Notes: generated by a model from the letters alone, not told the origin. Counted from the stretch's first letter, positions 1 through 8,643 are shown. The stretch: DNA of 64,000 nucleotides from Aeromicrobium erythreum (GCF_001509405.1 NZ_CP011502.1:620001-684000); one strand, 5' to 3'. A program made the numbers and translations.

Positions 1-946
1 CCAGCGCCTGCACCTCCGCGAGCAGCGGCCGCCGGCCCTCCATCGTGACGGTGACGCAGGTGCCGGGCACGGGCTGCTCGTGCCGGCTGACGAACAGGCC
101 CGTCGGGTCGGGCACCTCGACCAGACCCGAGTCGGCGAGGTCGAAGCAGCCGATCTCGTCGACGGGACCGAAGCGGTTCTTCACCGCCCGCAGGAGCCTC
201 AGGCGCGACGCGCGGTCGCCCTCGAACTGCAGGACGACGTCGACGAGGTGCTCCAGGACGCGGGGCCCGGCGACGGCGCCGTCCTTCGTGACGTGGCCGA
301 CGAGCAGGGTCGCGATGCCCTCGCTCTTCGCGCGCTGGATGACCGCGGACGCGACCTCGCGCACCTGGGTGACGCCGCCGGGGACGCCGTCGACGTCGGC
401 CGAGCCGATGGTCTGCACGGAGTCGACCACCAGCAGGCTCGGTCGCACCTGCTCGACGTGGGTGAGCAGCGCGCCGAGGTCGGTCTCGGCGGCGAGGTAC
501 AGCTCGTCGTGGACCGCGCCGGTGCGCTCGGCACGCAGCCGCACCTGGCCGGCCGACTCCTCGCCCGAGACGTAGAGGGTGCGCCGGCCCTGCCGCGCCC
601 AACGGGCGGCGAGCTCGAGCAGCAGCGTGGACTTTCCGACCCCCGGCTCGCCGGCCAGGAGCAGCACGCCGCCGGGCGTGACGCCGCCGCCGAGGACGCG
701 GTCGAGCTCGCCGATGCCCGAGGAGACGGCCCGCGACGACTCGACCTCGACCTGCGTGATGGGTCGCGCCGGGGTGACGGTGGCGGCCGGCGCGGTGCGG
801 CCGGCGCGTGCCGCCGGCGACGCGACGTCGACGGTGCCCCAGGCCTGGCACTCCCCGCACCGGCCCACCCACTTGCTGGTGGTCCAGCCGCACTCGGCGC
901 AGGCGTAGACGGGCTTGGCGACCTTCGGCGCCTTCGCGGTGGGCAT
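1..946 (-). CDS. radA: DNA repair protein RadA, 3' end outside the window
   Basis: RadA is a RecA-like, DnaB-type ATPase that processes branched recombination intermediates. The 315 visible codons open with a four-cysteine zinc finger (C16-x2-C19 and C30-x2-C33), then a Walker A motif GEPGVGKST near residue 100 and the RadA-specific KNRFG motif near residue 255. The C-terminal Lon-like domain lies beyond the left edge, so the gene is truncated by the window, not broken. The ATG at 944-946 is chosen because the zinc finger follows immediately and TAGGGT stands 7 bases upstream. A GGTGGGA stretch could alternatively act as a weak ribosome binding site. Zinc finger plus KNRFG make the identification secure. 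Confidence 0.95.
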   Translation of the reverse strand, partial: MPTAKAPKVAKPVYACAECGWTTSKWVGRCGECQAWGTVDVASPAARAGRTAPAATVTPARPITQVEVESSRAVSSGIGELDRVLGGGVTPGGVLLLAGEPGVGKSTLLLELAARWARQGRRTLYVSGEESAGQVRLRAERTGAVHDELYLAAETDLGALLTHVEQVRPSLLVVDSVQTIGSADVDGVPGGVTQVREVASAVIQRAKSEGIATLLVGHVTKDGAVAGPRVLEHLVDVVLQFEGDRASRLRLLRAVKNRFGPVDEIGCFDLADSGLVEVPDPTGLFVSRHEQPVPGTCVTVTMEGRRPLLAEVQAL

Positions 947-953
947 GCGTCCC

Positions 954-959
954 ACCCTA
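954..959 (-). promoter_or_regulatory. Predicted -10 of a possibly leaderless radA promoter
   Basis: On the minus strand TAGGGT (TANNNT) ends 7 bases before the radA ATG, so transcription would start at or next to the start codon. No clear -35 is visible. Confidence 0.45.
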
Positions 960-995
960 GGTGCGACGTCCGACAGCGGAGCCGTTCCCTCCCCA

Positions 996-1109
996 GGCGG
1001 TAGGTGAGGCGCTGAATGCCGTCCGGCGGTCGCCTACGCGCGTCATCGGGGCGGCTCGACGCGCGTGACCTACCGCCCGGGGGGGGGGAGACGCGCGTGA
1101 CCTACCGCC
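996..1109. repeat. Intergenic palindromic repeat, GCGGTAGGT/ACCTACCGC type
   Basis: GGCGGTAGGTGAGGCG (996-1011) is followed by two direct copies of GACGCGCGTGACCTACCGCC (1058-1077 and 1090-1109), which are inverted relative to the first. The same words recur as nested inverted repeats near 45,975-46,110. The stretch lies between radA and the 3' end of the VOC gene. No gene was seen in 947-1121. Confidence 0.7.
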
Positions 1110-1121
1110 GGGGGGCGGGGC

Positions 1122-1832
1122 TCAGACGCGGACGACGCCGCCGGGCGTCTCGAAGGAGACGCTCATGATGCCGGGCAGGCCGTGCGGCGCGACCCACTCG
1201 ACCGCGATCTCCTCGAGCGCGTCCACGGCGGGCTCGCCGAGCCAGTCGGACAGGCGGTGGGGCGAGCCGGCCATCTCGATGGCGGTGAGCGCGATCTCCG
1301 AGGGTGCCATCTGCGACGGGTGCTCCTCCGTCGGCACGTCCCAGCACGTGACGTACGGCAGCTGCGGGTCGGCCTTCATGCCGCTCGTGCCGATCTGGCG
1401 CCACTCCAGGTTGAAGCCGTCGGGGCGACGTCGGTTGCCGGGCACCGCGTGGCGGCCGATGCGCCGCTCCACCTCGGTCATGTCGTCGACCGACACGCAC
1501 CAGGCCATCCAGCCGCCACCGGCCTCCGAGCGCTGCCGGACGACCTGTCCGAACGCGGCCTTGTCGGCGGCGGGGTGGTCGAGGACCTCCACGACCTCCA
1601 CGTACTGGCGGTTGCGGAGCGGGAGCACCATGTTGCGGGTGCCGAAGCGCGGGTGCGCGCCGCCGTCGAGGAACGTCGCGCCGAGAGCCGCGGAGAGCTC
1701 GGCCACGGTGGCGTCGAGGCCGGCGGGGCCGGCGGCGTACGAGAGGTGGTCGAGGTGCATGGGCCATTCTTGCCAGACGGCCCACGTCTCCCGACGACCG
1801 GGGTCCACCAGGGCGAGGTGCGGGGCCGTCAT
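1122..1832 (-). CDS. VOC superfamily (glyoxalase-like domain) protein
   Basis: This 236-residue protein resembles the glyoxalase-like (PF13468-type) branch of the vicinal oxygen chelate fold: the segment beginning MHLDHLSYAAGP (about residue 25) is the usual first beta-alpha unit. Substrate and metal use cannot be read from the sequence. The ATG at 1830-1832 is preferred because AGGTGAG stands 6-7 bases upstream; the internal methionine at MHLDH is an alternative and matches the family's usual start better. The start lies 7 bases after the stop of the upstream Cys-rich gene, so the two are almost certainly co-transcribed. Confidence 0.75.
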   Translation of the reverse strand: MTAPHLALVDPGRRETWAVWQEWPMHLDHLSYAAGPAGLDATVAELSAALGATFLDGGAHPRFGTRNMVLPLRNRQYVEVVEVLDHPAADKAAFGQVVRQRSEAGGGWMAWCVSVDDMTEVERRIGRHAVPGNRRRPDGFNLEWRQIGTSGMKADPQLPYVTCWDVPTEEHPSQMAPSEIALTAIEMAGSPHRLSDWLGEPAVDALEEIAVEWVAPHGLPGIMSVSFETPGGVVRV

Positions 1833-1839
1833 CGTGGTC

Positions 1840-2598
1840 TCACCTGCGGGCCGCCGCGGTCGCGGGGTGGACGTTCGGGGCGCCCGATGCGAGGTGGTCC
1901 TCGCACTGGCGCTCGAGCTCGGCGTAGCCGGCCTCGCCCATGAGCGCGACGAGCTCGGCGCGGTTGCTGACGTAGACCGGCTCCTGGCCCACGTGCGCCT
2001 CGGTGTTCGACGAGCAGTACCAGTCGAGGTCGTGTCCGCCCGGGCCCCAGCCCGCGCGGACGTACTCACCGATCTGCACCTCCGAGTAGCTGGTGCCGTC
2101 GCCGCGCTCGACGTCGCGGAACTGGCGGCGCAGCGGCAGCTGCCAGCACACGTCGGGCTTGAGGGTGAGCGGCTCGACGCCCTCCTCGAGCGCCAGGCCG
2201 TGCAGCGCGCAGCCGTATCCGCCCGCGAAGCCGCGGGGGTTGTGGAAGACGCACGCGCCGTCGAGGGCCCGCGTCTTGCGGTCGCCGTCGTCGTCGACCT
2301 CGGTCCAGGCCCCCTGCAGGGGCTGCGGGCCGTCGGGGTGGCGGTACCAGCGCTCGGGCGTCAGGCGCTCGACGGCGTCGGCCACCCGCGTCTCGTCGTC
2401 GGCGTCGGCGAAGTGCGCGCCGAGGGTGCAGCAGCCGGCGTCGGGGCTGCTCGCGTAGATGCCCGCGCAGCCGGCGCCGAAGATGCACGTCCAGCGCGAC
2501 GTCAACCACGTCAGGTCGCAGCGGAACACCTCGTCGACGTCGTCCGGGTTCGCGAACTCGACCCACGTCCGCGGGAGTCCCAGGTCGACCTCAGGCAT
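1840..2598 (-). CDS. Conserved cysteine-rich protein of unknown function
   Basis: The 252-residue product carries a run of cysteines typical of small metal- or Fe-S-binding cysteine-cluster proteins: C27 in RCDLTW, C38 and C44 in CIFGAGC, the CC pair at 56-57, and further single cysteines in the second half. Orthologues occur widely in actinobacteria as hypothetical proteins, perhaps related to DUF3109/YkgJ-type clusters, but I cannot assign a reaction. There is no signal peptide or membrane segment. It is divergent from ppx (62-bp gap) and runs into the VOC gene. TAGAGT lies exactly 6 bases before the ATG, overlapping a GGAGG-like stretch. Confidence 0.75.
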   Translation of the reverse strand: MPEVDLGLPRTWVEFANPDDVDEVFRCDLTWLTSRWTCIFGAGCAGIYASSPDAGCCTLGAHFADADDETRVADAVERLTPERWYRHPDGPQPLQGAWTEVDDDGDRKTRALDGACVFHNPRGFAGGYGCALHGLALEEGVEPLTLKPDVCWQLPLRRQFRDVERGDGTSYSEVQIGEYVRAGWGPGGHDLDWYCSSNTEAHVGQEPVYVSNRAELVALMGEAGYAELERQCEDHLASGAPNVHPATAAARR

Positions 2599-2604
2599 GC
2601 CTCC

Positions 2605-2610
2605 ACTCTA
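2605..2610 (-). promoter_or_regulatory. Predicted -10 of a leaderless promoter (Cys-rich protein gene)
   Basis: TAGAGT on the minus strand, 6 bases before the ATG at 2596-2598. Spacing matches the other TANNNT-N6-start cases in the window. Confidence 0.5.
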
Positions 2611-2660
2611 CGAACCGCCGGGGGAGCCCGGCCCGACGGGCGGCGTGGGAGGATGGACGC

Positions 2661-3572
2661 ATGCGCATGGGCGTCCTCGACATCGGGTCGAACACCGGGC
2701 ACCTGCTCATCGTCGACGCGTACCGCGGCGGACCCCCGCTGCCGGCCTACTCCTTCAAGGAGCCGCTGCGTCTGGCCGAGCAGCTCGGTGACGACAACTG
2801 CGTCACCGACGACGGCGTCGCCCGCCTCGTCAAGTACGTGGGCGAGGCGAAGGCGGAGGCGCTCGAGCGCGGCTGCTCCAGCATCGTCGCCTTCGCGACG
2901 TCCGCCGTGCGCGACGCCGACAACGCCGACGCCGTCCTGGCCGCCGTCCACGCCGCCACGGGCGTCGACCTGCGGGTGCTGCCCGGCGAGGACGAGGCCC
3001 GCCTGACGTTCCTCGCGGTGCGTCGCTGGTTCGGCTGGTCCGCCGGCAGGCTCGGCGTGTTCGACATCGGCGGCGGCTCGCTCGAGCTCGCCGTGGGCGC
3101 CGACGAGGAGCCCACGGTCGCGCGATCGGTGCCCCTCGGCGCCGGACGGCTCACCCGCGACTGGCTCGACACCGGCCGCACGCACGAGGAGCTGCGGCTG
3201 CACGCACGCTCGGTCATCGCCGACGTCGCGGGCCCGCTACTGCGCGGCGGCCACTTCGACCGAGCGGTCGCCACGAGCAAGACGTTCCGCTCGCTCGCGC
3301 GCATGTGCGGCGCGGCGTCGTCGAGCGAGGGCCAGTACGTGCGCCGCGTGCTGCGCCGCTCCGACCTGCGTCCGCTGATCTCGGAGATCGTGCACCTCGA
3401 CGTCGAGGAGATCGCGCAGCTGCCGGGCGTCTCCCACGACCGCGCCCACCAGATGGTCGCCGGGGCCGTGGTGGCGGAGGCGGCCATGGACCTGTTCGGC
3501 GTCGACGAGCTCGAGATCTGCCCGTGGGCGCTGCGCGAGGGCGTGCTCCTCGAGCACCTGGCGCACCTCTGA
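2661..3572 (+). CDS. ppx: Exopolyphosphatase / GppA-type phosphatase
   Basis: This cytoplasmic ASKHA-fold phosphatase acts on polyphosphate or pppGpp. The phosphate-1 motif [10 protein letters not shown] occurs at residues 7-16 and the phosphate-2 motif [13 protein letters not shown] near residue 135. At 303 residues it is the short, N-terminal-domain-only form, like Mycobacterium Ppx1, and lacks the C-terminal HD-like domain of E. coli Ppx. The usual SNTVHLL is here SNTGHLL. The ATG at 2661 follows a GGGAGG stretch; GAGGAT also sits 6 bases upstream, a weak leaderless -10. The isomerase gene starts 2 bases after the stop. Confidence 0.9.
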   Translation: MRMGVLDIGSNTGHLLIVDAYRGGPPLPAYSFKEPLRLAEQLGDDNCVTDDGVARLVKYVGEAKAEALERGCSSIVAFATSAVRDADNADAVLAAVHAATGVDLRVLPGEDEARLTFLAVRRWFGWSAGRLGVFDIGGGSLELAVGADEEPTVARSVPLGAGRLTRDWLDTGRTHEELRLHARSVIADVAGPLLRGGHFDRAVATSKTFRSLARMCGAASSSEGQYVRRVLRRSDLRPLISEIVHLDVEEIAQLPGVSHDRAHQMVAGAVVAEAAMDLFGVDELEICPWALREGVLLEHLAHL

Positions 3573-3574
3573 GC

Positions 3575-4360
3575 ATGGCCGCCCCCCTCCGCGTCTCCCT
3601 CTCGACGTCCTCGGTCTACCCGGGCACGACGGCGAGCGGCTTCGAGGCGGCCTCGCGGCTCGGCTACGACGGCGTCGAGGTGATGGTCGGCATCGACGAG
3701 GTCAGCACCGACGCCGAGGCGTGCCTGGCGCTGTCGCAGTTCCACGAGGTGCCGGTCGTCTCGGTCCACGCGCCGACGCTCCTGCTCACGCAGCGGGTCT
3801 GGGGCACCGACCCCTGGGGCAAGCTGCAGCGCAGCGCCGAGATGGCGCACACGGTCGGCGCGTCGGTCGTCGTCGTGCACCCGCCGTTCCGGTGGCAGCG
3901 CGAGTACGCGAAGGGCTTCGTCGAGGGCATCGCGGAGCTCGAGGACGAGCACGGGCTGGTGTTCGCCGTCGAGAACATGTACCCCTGGCGCACCGGCAAG
4001 CGGGAGTTCCACGCCTACCTGCCCGACTGGAACCCCGTCGGCGAGGAGTACGCGCACGTCACGCTCGACCTGTCCCACAGCGCCACCGCGGCCGACGACC
4101 CCGTCGCGATGGCCCGCGAGCTGGGGGAGCGGCTCGCGCACGTGCACCTCGCCGACAGCACGGGATCGCCGAAGGACGAGCACCTGGTGCCCGGCCGGGG
4201 CACGCAGCCGTGCGCGGAGTTCCTGCACGAGGTGGCGGCCTCGTCGTTCTCGGGCGAGGTCGTGGTCGAGGTCAGCACCCGCAAGGCGGTCGACCTGCAG
4301 GAGCGCGAGGCCGACCTGCTCGAGGCGCTCGCGTTCGCCCGCGAGCACGCCGCCCGCTGA
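3575..4360 (+). CDS. Sugar phosphate isomerase/epimerase family protein (AP endonuclease 2-like TIM barrel)
   Basis: The 261-residue protein is a xylose-isomerase-like TIM barrel. Likely metal ligands sit in FAVENMYPW (Glu), DLSHSA (Asp/His), HVHLADS (His/Asp) and VVVEVSTR (Glu), the spacing expected of this superfamily. The substrate is unknown. Its position directly after ppx and near proC is conserved in mycobacteria (the Rv0496-Rv0500 neighbourhood, from memory), so it belongs to the ancestral actinobacterial block and was not acquired recently. The start is 2 bases after the ppx stop, implying translational coupling. Confidence 0.85.
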   Translation: MAAPLRVSLSTSSVYPGTTASGFEAASRLGYDGVEVMVGIDEVSTDAEACLALSQFHEVPVVSVHAPTLLLTQRVWGTDPWGKLQRSAEMAHTVGASVVVVHPPFRWQREYAKGFVEGIAELEDEHGLVFAVENMYPWRTGKREFHAYLPDWNPVGEEYAHVTLDLSHSATAADDPVAMARELGERLAHVHLADSTGSPKDEHLVPGRGTQPCAEFLHEVAASSFSGEVVVEVSTRKAVDLQEREADLLEALAFAREHAAR

Positions 4361-4382
4361 CCCACGACCCCCGCCCTCACCG

Positions 4383-4447
4383 CCGCTGGGTGTGACGTCT
4401 GCGGGGTGGATCGGTCGATCCCACCCCCGAAACGTCACGCTCAGCGG
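4383..4447. repeat. 65-bp imperfect palindrome between co-directional genes
   Basis: Outer arms CCGCTGGGTGTGACGT and ACGTCACGCTCAGCGG flank an inner GGGGTGGATCG / CGATCCCACCCC stem. It lies 3' of the isomerase gene and could form a strong mRNA hairpin. There is no T-run, so terminator function is uncertain. Its architecture resembles the GTGGACACTTGCGGGGC palindromes at 31.4, 32.4 and 43.7 kb. Confidence 0.75.
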
Positions 4448-4501
4448 GAGGGGGCGGAAAAAGGGGTGTGGGGTGGGCGGCCCGTCGGGCAGGATGCGGG
4501 C

Positions 4502-5149
4502 ATGATCACCGTCGACCAGCTGCTCGCCTTCGGCGTCGCCGCGCTCGTCCTCATCGCGATCCCGGGCCCGAGCGTCGTGTTCGTCATCGGTCGCGCCCTC
4601 GCCTACGGTCGCGCGGTCGCGCTCGTGACCGTCCTCGGGAACTCGCTCGGCCTGCTCGTCATCGTGCTGCTCGTGACCGCGGGCCTGTCGGTGCTGCTGG
4701 AACGGTCGATCCTGGCGTTCACCGTCGTCAAGCTGGCCGGTGCGGCCTACCTGGTGTGGCTCGGCGTGCAGGCCGTCCGCCACCGCAAGCAGCTCTCGAT
4801 GACCGACGTCGACGGCACCGCGACCCGCGCCCCGCTGTCGCTGCCGACGGCCCTGCGCCAGGGGTTCGTGGTGGGGCTCACCAACCCGAAGGCGTTCATG
4901 ATCTTCGCCGCCGTGCTGCCGCAGTTCGTCGACCGCGGCGCGGGCCACGTGCCGGTGCAGATGCTGCTGCTCGGACTCGTCGCCTTCGCGATCGGCCTGG
5001 TCAGCGACGGTGTGTGGGCGGTCGTGGCCAGTGCGCTGCGCGGCTGGTTCGCCCGCTCGCCCCGCCGCGGCGAGGCCGTCGGCGCGCTGGGTGGAGCATC
5101 GATGGTCGGGCTCGGCGTCGCCCTCGCCGTGACGGGTCACCGGAAGTAG
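4502..5149 (+). CDS. LysE/RhtB family translocator
   Basis: This is a 215-residue inner-membrane amino-acid or metabolite exporter of the LysE/RhtB family with about six hydrophobic segments. The diagnostic N-terminal IPGPSVVFVIGRAL (residues about 20-33) and the central GLTNPKAFMIFAAVLPQFV match the family signature. The substrate cannot be deduced. The ATG at 4502-4504 is used because the longer frame starting at 4406 is encoded by the palindrome and has no family similarity; CAGGAT lies 6 bases before this ATG. The gene converges on the transporter at 5163 with only 13 bases between stops. Confidence 0.9.
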   Translation: MITVDQLLAFGVAALVLIAIPGPSVVFVIGRALAYGRAVALVTVLGNSLGLLVIVLLVTAGLSVLLERSILAFTVVKLAGAAYLVWLGVQAVRHRKQLSMTDVDGTATRAPLSLPTALRQGFVVGLTNPKAFMIFAAVLPQFVDRGAGHVPVQMLLLGLVAFAIGLVSDGVWAVVASALRGWFARSPRRGEAVGALGGASMVGLGVALAVTGHRK

Positions 5150-5162
5150 GGACCCGCTCGAC

Positions 5163-6116
5163 CTAGGCCGCCGGCGCCGACCTCCCGAGCCGTCCGGCCA
5201 GCACCGAGCCGACCACGAGCTGCATCTGGTGGTAGATCATCAGCGGCAGCACCACGAAGGCCACGACGTCGCTCGGGAAGAGCACCGTGGCCATCGGCAG
5301 CCCGCTCGCGAGGCTCTTGTTGCTCCCGCAGAACAGGAGCGCCACCCGGTCGCCGCGGTCGAACCCGACCAGCCGGCCCCACGCGGTGCACCACGCGAGC
5401 CCCAGGGCGAGGAGGGCAGCCGCCAGCACGGCCACGACCGCGAAGTCGTGCAGGGGGACGGCCGACCAGATCCCGGCCTCGGTGCCCTCGCTGAAAGCGA
5501 CGTAGACGATCAGCAGGATGGTCGAGCGGTCGAAGCGCTTCAGGCCCTTGTCGTGGCGCTCGACCCACGCCCCCACGAGCGGACGCAGCAGCTGCCCGAG
5601 CGCGAAGGGGGCCAGCAGCTGCAGCACGATGCGCAGCACCGACCCGGCGTCGACACGTGCCTCGCCGCCCATCAGGAGCGCGACGAGCAGCGGCGTCAGG
5701 AGCACGCCCAGCAGGTTCGACGTCGACGCGCTGACGACCGCCGCCGCGACGTTGCCGCCCGCGAGCCGCGTGTAGACCACGCAGCCCTGCACGGTCGACG
5801 GCACCAGGGTGAGCAGCAGCAGCCCCGCGGCGAGCTGCGGTGCGAGCCAGGAGTCCGGGAGCAGCCGCGTGCCGAGACCGAGCACCGGGAACACCACGAA
5901 GGTGATGCTGAGGATGCTCAGCTGCAGCCGCCAGTGCTTCAGGTTGCGTACCGTCTCGGCCGTCGAGAGGCGTGCGCCGTAGAGGAAGAAGAGCAGTCCG
6001 ATGCCGACGGTCGAGACCGTGCGCACGACCTCGAACGTCGTGCCGGTGGCCGGCAGGAACGAGCCGAGGGCCGCGGCACCGAGCAGCAGCACGAGGAACG
6101 GGTCGATGCGGCGCAC
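5163..6116 (-). CDS. Bile acid:sodium symporter family protein (SBF-like/YfeH type)
   Basis: A 317-residue membrane protein with about ten hydrophobic segments, of the SBF-like transporter group (PF13593-like, relatives of E. coli YfeH). Recognisable features are the early GIGLLFFLYGARLS, the central TLVPSTVQGCVVYTRLAGGN and the discontinuous-helix motif FCGSNKSLASGLPMA. It probably moves an organic anion with Na+ or H+; the real substrate is unknown. The start is GTG at 6114-6116, with TACCGT 6 bases upstream. It is divergent from proC, with 56 bases between the starts. Confidence 0.85.
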   Translation of the reverse strand: MRRIDPFLVLLLGAAALGSFLPATGTTFEVVRTVSTVGIGLLFFLYGARLSTAETVRNLKHWRLQLSILSITFVVFPVLGLGTRLLPDSWLAPQLAAGLLLLTLVPSTVQGCVVYTRLAGGNVAAAVVSASTSNLLGVLLTPLLVALLMGGEARVDAGSVLRIVLQLLAPFALGQLLRPLVGAWVERHDKGLKRFDRSTILLIVYVAFSEGTEAGIWSAVPLHDFAVVAVLAAALLALGLAWCTAWGRLVGFDRGDRVALLFCGSNKSLASGLPMATVLFPSDVVAFVVLPLMIYHQMQLVVGSVLAGRLGRSAPAA

Positions 6117-6122
6117 GGCCCG

Positions 6123-6128
6123 ACGGTA
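6123..6128 (-). promoter_or_regulatory. Predicted -10 of a leaderless promoter (SBF-like transporter)
   Basis: TACCGT on the minus strand, 6 bases before the GTG start of the transporter gene. No Shine-Dalgarno sequence is present between it and the start. Confidence 0.5.
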
Positions 6129-6160
6129 CGCCCGCGCCCGGCGGCGACCGCCGCGCGGCC

Positions 6161-6166
6161 TAGGGT
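6161..6166 (+). promoter_or_regulatory. Predicted -10 of a leaderless promoter (proC)
   Basis: TAGGGT, 6 bases (GGCGCC) before the proC ATG at 6173. Divergent from the similar hexamer of the transporter gene. Confidence 0.5.
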
Positions 6167-6172
6167 GGCGCC

Positions 6173-7030
6173 ATGAGCGGCACGACGACGGACCTCCAGA
6201 CCGGCGGCCCCCACTCCGGCGGTACCGACCCCGACCGCATCGCCATCCTGGGCGGCGGGGTGATGGGCGAGACGCTGCTGTCGGCGTTCGTCGCGTCAGG
6301 CCGACGTCCCGGCGACCTCGTCGTGAGCGAGAAGGTCGAGGAGCGCGCCGCCGACCTGCGCGCCCGCTACGGCGTGCAGACCACCGACCCCGCCACGGCC
6401 GTCCAGCGCGCCGCCGTCGTGCTCGTGGTCGTCAAGCCGCAGGACGTCGCGGCGATCGTGCAGGACGTCGCCCCCCACGTCGACCCTGCGGCCACCGTGC
6501 TCTCCCTCGCGGCGGGCGTGCGCATCGCCGCCTACGAGGACGCCCTGGCCGACGGCGTCGCCGTGGTCCGCGCGATGCCGAACACTCCTGCGGTGGTCGG
6601 GGAGGGGATGTTCGGCGTCTCGCCCGGACGCGCGTGCGACGAGGAGCGCCTGGCCGCGGTCGTGGCGTTGCTGGAGACCGGTGGCCGCGTGGCGGTCGTG
6701 CCCGAGGAGCAGCAGGACGCCGTCACGGCCGTCTCCGGCTCGGGCCCGGCCTACGTGTTCTACCTGGCGGAGGCGATGATCGACGCCGGCGTCGACGCCG
6801 GGCTCGACCGCGAGACGGCGCGCACGCTGACGGAGCAGACGCTGCGCGGCGCTGCGGCGCTGCTCGCCGACTCCGACGACGAGCCCGCGGAGCTGCGGCG
6901 TCGGGTCACGTCGCCGAACGGGACGACGCACGCCGCGATCACCACCTTCGACGAGCACGGGGTCGACGAGGGCCTGCGCGCGGGCGTGCGGGCGGCGGCG
7001 CGACGCTCGGCCGAGCTGTCGGGGTCGTAG
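6173..7030 (+). CDS. proC: Pyrroline-5-carboxylate reductase
   Basis: ProC reduces 1-pyrroline-5-carboxylate to proline with NAD(P)H, the last step of proline synthesis. The 285-residue protein has an N-terminal Rossmann fold with IAILGGGVMGETLLSAF (about residues 23-39) and the C-terminal dimerisation/active-site signature SGSGPAYVFYLAEAM near 190-205. The first 20 residues are a poorly conserved Gly/Thr-rich extension. Conserved synteny (ppx, isomerase, proC, small HTH) supports the assignment. The stop codon TAG at 7028-7030 is also the first half of the predicted -10 of the next gene. Confidence 0.95.
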   Translation: MSGTTTDLQTGGPHSGGTDPDRIAILGGGVMGETLLSAFVASGRRPGDLVVSEKVEERAADLRARYGVQTTDPATAVQRAAVVLVVVKPQDVAAIVQDVAPHVDPAATVLSLAAGVRIAAYEDALADGVAVVRAMPNTPAVVGEGMFGVSPGRACDEERLAAVVALLETGGRVAVVPEEQQDAVTAVSGSGPAYVFYLAEAMIDAGVDAGLDRETARTLTEQTLRGAAALLADSDDEPAELRRRVTSPNGTTHAAITTFDEHGVDEGLRAGVRAAARRSAELSGS

Positions 7031-7033
7031 GCT
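7028..7033 (+). promoter_or_regulatory. Predicted -10 of a leaderless promoter (acuC-like gene), overlapping the proC stop
   Basis: TAGGCT, 6 bases before the ATG at 7040. Its first three bases are the proC stop codon, so the downstream gene may have its own promoter despite the 9-bp gap. Confidence 0.45.
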
Positions 7034-7039
7034 TCGACC

Positions 7040-8272
7040 ATGCCGGACCGCGCCCCGCACGGACCCGCCGACGAGGCGGAGCAGACCCCTGGCCAGGCCA
7101 CAGGGGGGCCCTGCCTCGTCTTCGACGACCGTCTCACCGGCTACGACTTCGGTGCCGCGCACCCGATGGCGCCGGTGCGCGTCGACCTGACGATGGTGCT
7201 CGCGGGCGAGCTCGGCGTGCTCGACCACCTCGAGGTCGTCGGTGCCGAGCCGGCCACCGACGAGCAGCTCTGCACCGTGCACACGCCCGTCTACGTCGAG
7301 AAGGTGCGCAAGCTGTCGGTGCACCCCACCCACGCCGACCCCAGCGTCGGGCTGGGCACCGAGGACAACCCGGTCTTCGGCGGCATGCACGACGCCAGCG
7401 CGCTGATCGCCGGCGCCACGCTCGAGGCCGTGCGGCGCGTGTGGACCGGGCAGAACACGCACGCCGTCAACGTCTCGGGCGGCCTGCACCACGCGATGCC
7501 CGGCTCGGCGAGCGGCTTCTGCATCTACAACGACCTCGGCGTCGGCATCGCCTGGCTGCTGGCGCAGGGTGCGCAGAAGGTCGTCTACCTCGACGTCGAC
7601 GCGCACCACGGCGACGGCGTGCAGGCGATGTTCTACGACGACCCGCGAGTGCTCACGATCTCGATCCACGAGGGCCCGCAGTCGCTGTTCCCCGGCACCG
7701 GCTGGTCGACGGAGACGGGCGCGGAGGGGGCCGAGGGCACGGCGGTCAACGTCCCGCTGCCGCCCGGCACGTCCGACGCCGGCTGGCTGCGCGCGTTCCA
7801 CGCCGTCGTGCCCGACGTGATCCGCGAGTTCGGCCCGGAGATCATCATCAGCCAGCACGGCTGCGACTCCCACATGGACGACCCGCTCACCAACCTCATG
7901 CTCAGCGTCGACGGCCAGCGCGCGTCGTACCTCGCCATCCGCGACCTCGCGCGCGAGGTGTGCGGCGGCCGGTGGGTCGCCACCGGTGGCGGAGGCTACG
8001 CCGTGACCGAGGTCGTGCCGCGGGCGTGGACGCACCTGCTGGGCATCGTCGCCGACCACGACGTCGACCCGGAGGCCGCCACCTCGCAGGGCTGGCGCGA
8101 CCACGTCGAGCGGCTGCGGGGCGTGCGCGCGCCGCAGCGGATGACCGACGGACGCTCGGCCTCGTTCCGCGCCTGGGAGATGGGCTACGACCCGGCCAGC
8201 TGGCTCGACCGCAACATCCTCGCGGCACGCACCGACACCTTCCCGCTGCTCGGTCTCGACCCGCACCTCTGA
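7040..8272 (+). CDS. AcuC-type deacetylase (histone deacetylase superfamily)
   Basis: A 410-residue zinc-dependent class I HDAC-fold enzyme of the AcuC type, probably removing acetyl groups from lysines of metabolic proteins such as acetyl-CoA synthetase. Visible motifs are NVSGGLHHAMPGSASGFCIYN (tandem catalytic histidines), YLDVDAHHGDGVQ (zinc Asp/His), ISQHGCDSHMDDP (zinc Asp) and the terminal TGGGGYA. The first 25 residues are a polar leader. It is followed by a strong hairpin at 8275-8322. The exact substrate is not determined by sequence. Confidence 0.88.
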   Translation: MPDRAPHGPADEAEQTPGQATGGPCLVFDDRLTGYDFGAAHPMAPVRVDLTMVLAGELGVLDHLEVVGAEPATDEQLCTVHTPVYVEKVRKLSVHPTHADPSVGLGTEDNPVFGGMHDASALIAGATLEAVRRVWTGQNTHAVNVSGGLHHAMPGSASGFCIYNDLGVGIAWLLAQGAQKVVYLDVDAHHGDGVQAMFYDDPRVLTISIHEGPQSLFPGTGWSTETGAEGAEGTAVNVPLPPGTSDAGWLRAFHAVVPDVIREFGPEIIISQHGCDSHMDDPLTNLMLSVDGQRASYLAIRDLAREVCGGRWVATGGGGYAVTEVVPRAWTHLLGIVADHDVDPEAATSQGWRDHVERLRGVRAPQRMTDGRSASFRAWEMGYDPASWLDRNILAARTDTFPLLGLDPHL

Positions 8273-8274
8273 CC

Positions 8275-8322
8275 ATCGGGCGCACGTCCACCCGGTCCTG
8301 GACCCGGGCCGGACGTCCCGAT
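8275..8322. terminator. Hairpin downstream of the acuC-like gene
   Basis: ATCGGGCGCACGTCC pairs with GGACGTCCCGAT around an inner CCGGTCC/GGACCCGG stem, starting 2 bases after the stop codon. A T-tract is lacking, so it is a candidate terminator or mRNA-stabilising hairpin. Confidence 0.5.
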
Positions 8323-8457
8323 CACACGGGTCTCGTGGAACTCGTTCCGTCTCGGCTATCCCTGGAGCCCCAGGAGGCACTACGCTGCGAGCACGAGCCG
8401 CGCCGACTCCCGGAGGGGAAGCCGGGGGTGCGCGGTGCCCTGGAAGAGGTGAGGACC

Positions 8458-8643
8458 ATGACTGCAGGAACGACCTTCCTGACCGTCGCGGAGGTTGCTG
8501 CGCAGATGCGCGTCTCCAAGATGACCGTGTACCGGCTCGTCCACAACGGCGAGCTGGAGGCCCTGCGCGTAGGCCGGAGCTTCCGCGTGCCCGAGCAGGC
8601 GGTGCGCGAGTACCTCCAGAAGTCGTTCTACGAGGCCGGCTGA
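8458..8643 (+). CDS. Small excisionase-type helix-turn-helix DNA-binding protein
   Basis: A 61-residue winged-HTH protein of the excisionase/MerR-like fold: LTVAEVAAQMRVSKMTVYRL (residues 7-26) is the HTH and VGRSFRVPEQAV forms the wing. It closely resembles the small conserved actinobacterial protein beside proC (Rv0500A in M. tuberculosis, from memory), a probable chromosomal regulator and not a phage excisionase. No targets are known to me. The ATG at 8458 follows GAAGAGGTGAGG, a good ribosome binding site. It is adjacent to the bS22-like gene, and the pair is syntenic across the phylum. Confidence 0.88.
   Translation: MTAGTTFLTVAEVAAQMRVSKMTVYRLVHNGELEALRVGRSFRVPEQAVREYLQKSFYEAG

Noticed and set aside
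2747..5140. 797-codon minus-strand frame opposite ppx, the isomerase and the LysE gene
   Set aside because: Antisense shadow with no motifs; the plus-strand genes have clear family signatures.
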